NCBI RefSeq assembly: GCF_902459535.1
Contig: NZ_LR699553.1
Coordinates: forward strand, 806,001 to 870,000
Direction: 5' to 3'
Source of the DNA: Paraburkholderia dioscoreae
GTDB taxonomy: Bacteria > Pseudomonadota > Gammaproteobacteria > Burkholderiales > Burkholderiaceae
DNA: 64,000 nt
Below the pieces are notes generated by a model. That model made no database searches, was not told the origin of the DNA, and saw only the letters and a program-made list of their open reading frames with translations. Shown one piece after another: positions 63,208 through 64,000 of the stretch (positions are counted from its first letter, which is position 1; every line of letters begins with the position of its first letter). The position numbers and the translations under genes were made by a program.

Positions 63208-63660
63208 TCATTGCAGATCTTCCACGCGAACATTCGCGGGGACGAGGCGCGGCAGGAACGCTTTGCCGGAGGCGTGCCCCGGTGCGCCTGCCGACTCGAT
63301 CTGGAAGTCGCCGTTGCGCTCGATCAACGGACCCGTGCCGCGAGCCCGCGCCGCGCTGGCAGCAACCGCGTTGGGGAAATAGCTGCCGAGCAGCGCGCTC
63401 ATATCCGGCCGTACCGGTCCGTCCCACGTGACAGCAAATACGACGTTCGCCGGCAGCACGTATTCGCGCACTGTCACGCCATTGGCGTCACGCGACATGC
63501 GCACGGTGTAAGCCACGGCAGTGGAAGCGGCGTTAGAGGTTGCCGCGCGGAGCAACGGTTGCGGCGCCGAGCCAGCAACCGGCGCACCGCCCAACGCCGC
63601 ATATGACGCGAGCGGCACCAATGCCGCAGCGGCCAGCGCGACCTTCGCAAAATTCATCAC
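63208..63660 (-). CDS. DUF2844 domain-containing exported protein
   Basis: A 150-residue protein with a signal peptide (MMNFAKVALAAAALVPLASYAALGG) and a small beta-rich domain: YTVRMSRDANGVTVREYVLP, VVFAVTWDGPVRPDMSALLGSYF, then GDFQIESAGAPG. This is the DUF2844 pattern as I know it. It sits between two DUF3443 genes on the same strand and probably works with them at the envelope. Start is either Met of the MM pair (63660 or 63657). Confidence 0.85.
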   Translation of the reverse strand: MMNFAKVALAAAALVPLASYAALGGAPVAGSAPQPLLRAATSNAASTAVAYTVRMSRDANGVTVREYVLPANVVFAVTWDGPVRPDMSALLGSYFPNAVAASAARARGTGPLIERNGDFQIESAGAPGHASGKAFLPRLVPANVRVEDLQ

Positions 63661-63801
63661 ATTGCTCCAGAAACAGGTCGGAGCATGGTGCCAGCGGGAC
63701 GTTATTGGGATTGCCGGAAAAGTCTGAATGGAAAACCGGAAATGGCGTGAGGAGACGCCGCGGCAGGGCGGCGCCTCGTGTGCCGGCTAGAAATTCAATC
63801 T

Positions 63802-64000
63802 TCAGAACGCAACGAACGGTCCGGTCTCGTTGCCGATCTTCGCGTTTCCAATCACGGTGTAGACGTCGCGGCCATAGAAGAACGGCAGCCCCCACAGGAA
63901 CATATTGTTGTGGCTGCTCGAGAAGTACTGGCCGATGTTGTTGAACGCGGCGTAACCGCCTGCCATGAGGCTGGTGGCGTTGCCGACGGAGAATGGCATC
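63802..64000 (-). CDS. Second DUF3443-family protein, C-terminal end (truncated by window edge)
   Basis: The last 65 residues of a DUF3443 protein; the frame is open at the window end. MFLWGLPFFYGRDVYTVIGNAKIGNETGPFVAF matches the same region of the DUF3443 lipoprotein at 61598-63175 (WGLPFFFGRDVYTALNGARIGAQTGPFVAF). Thus two copies flank a DUF2844 gene in one direction. The catalytic-like DTG part is outside the window. Confidence 0.85.
   Translation of the reverse strand, partial: MPFSVGNATSLMAGGYAAFNNIGQYFSSSHNNMFLWGLPFFYGRDVYTVIGNAKIGNETGPFVAF

Overview
The window looks like chromosome of a Burkholderia-type betaproteobacterium, most likely Paraburkholderia. This is inferred from the waaC-kdoO-waaA core-LPS block, a fused LivM-LivG transporter protein, paired DUF2844/DUF3443 genes, an urtABCDE plus urease region, and GC-rich coding sequence with long antisense shadow frames. 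No rRNA, tRNA, CRISPR array, prophage or intact insertion sequence was recognised.

Region 1 (1-2.0 kb) is the end of a surface-polysaccharide locus: the C-terminal part of a WbpM/CapD-type UDP-HexNAc dehydratase (+), convergent with a WecA/WbpL-type undecaprenyl-phosphate sugar-phosphate transferase (-). Region 2 (2.2-8.1 kb) holds a chemoreceptor, an unassigned FAD/NAD(P)-binding oxidoreductase, a Crp/Fnr-type regulator and an acyltransferase-3 membrane protein.

Region 3 (8.6-29.7 kb) is a Wzx/Wzy-type exopolysaccharide locus on both strands, with long, relatively AT-rich spacers. Plus strand: rmlB, rmlA, wzx, a GT2, a left-handed beta-helix acetyltransferase, an NAD-dependent epimerase and a second GT2. 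Minus strand: a Wzy-like polymerase, a WecE-type aminotransferase, a Wzc-type copolymerase/BY-kinase, two GT4 enzymes and a WbaP-type initiating transferase. Two paralogous secreted clan-A-like glycoside hydrolases flank one GT4. RmlA, RmlB and WecE together predict dTDP-4-amino-4,6-dideoxygalactose (Fuc4N); rmlC and rmlD are absent from the window.

Region 4 (30.6-35.5 kb, -) is a branched-chain amino acid type ABC operon, livK-livH-livMG(fused)-livF. Region 5 (35.7-45.3 kb) is a compact wzx-GT2-GT4-galE operon (-), then manB, waaC, kdoO and waaA (+), which build sugar phosphates and the heptose/Kdo inner core.

Region 6 (45.4-61.2 kb, all -) is a urea-use region: urtABCDE (urea uptake), ureD, then ureABC and ureEFG. 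A sigma-54-type promoter lies upstream of urtA, which fits nitrogen control. Between ureD and ureA, where these genes are usually adjacent, sit a sialate-O-acetylesterase-like lipoprotein, an acyltransferase-3 protein and an orphan solute-binding protein, with a palindromic repeat next to ureD. Region 7 (61.6-64.0 kb, -) has a DUF3443 lipoprotein with a hexanucleotide-encoded Pro-rich linker, a DUF2844 protein and the end of a second DUF3443 gene.

The least explained items are the duplicated glycoside hydrolases in the polysaccharide locus, the acyltransferase/esterase pair splitting the urease genes, and the FAD enzyme next to a Crp/Fnr regulator. Nothing here can be called a new system with confidence.
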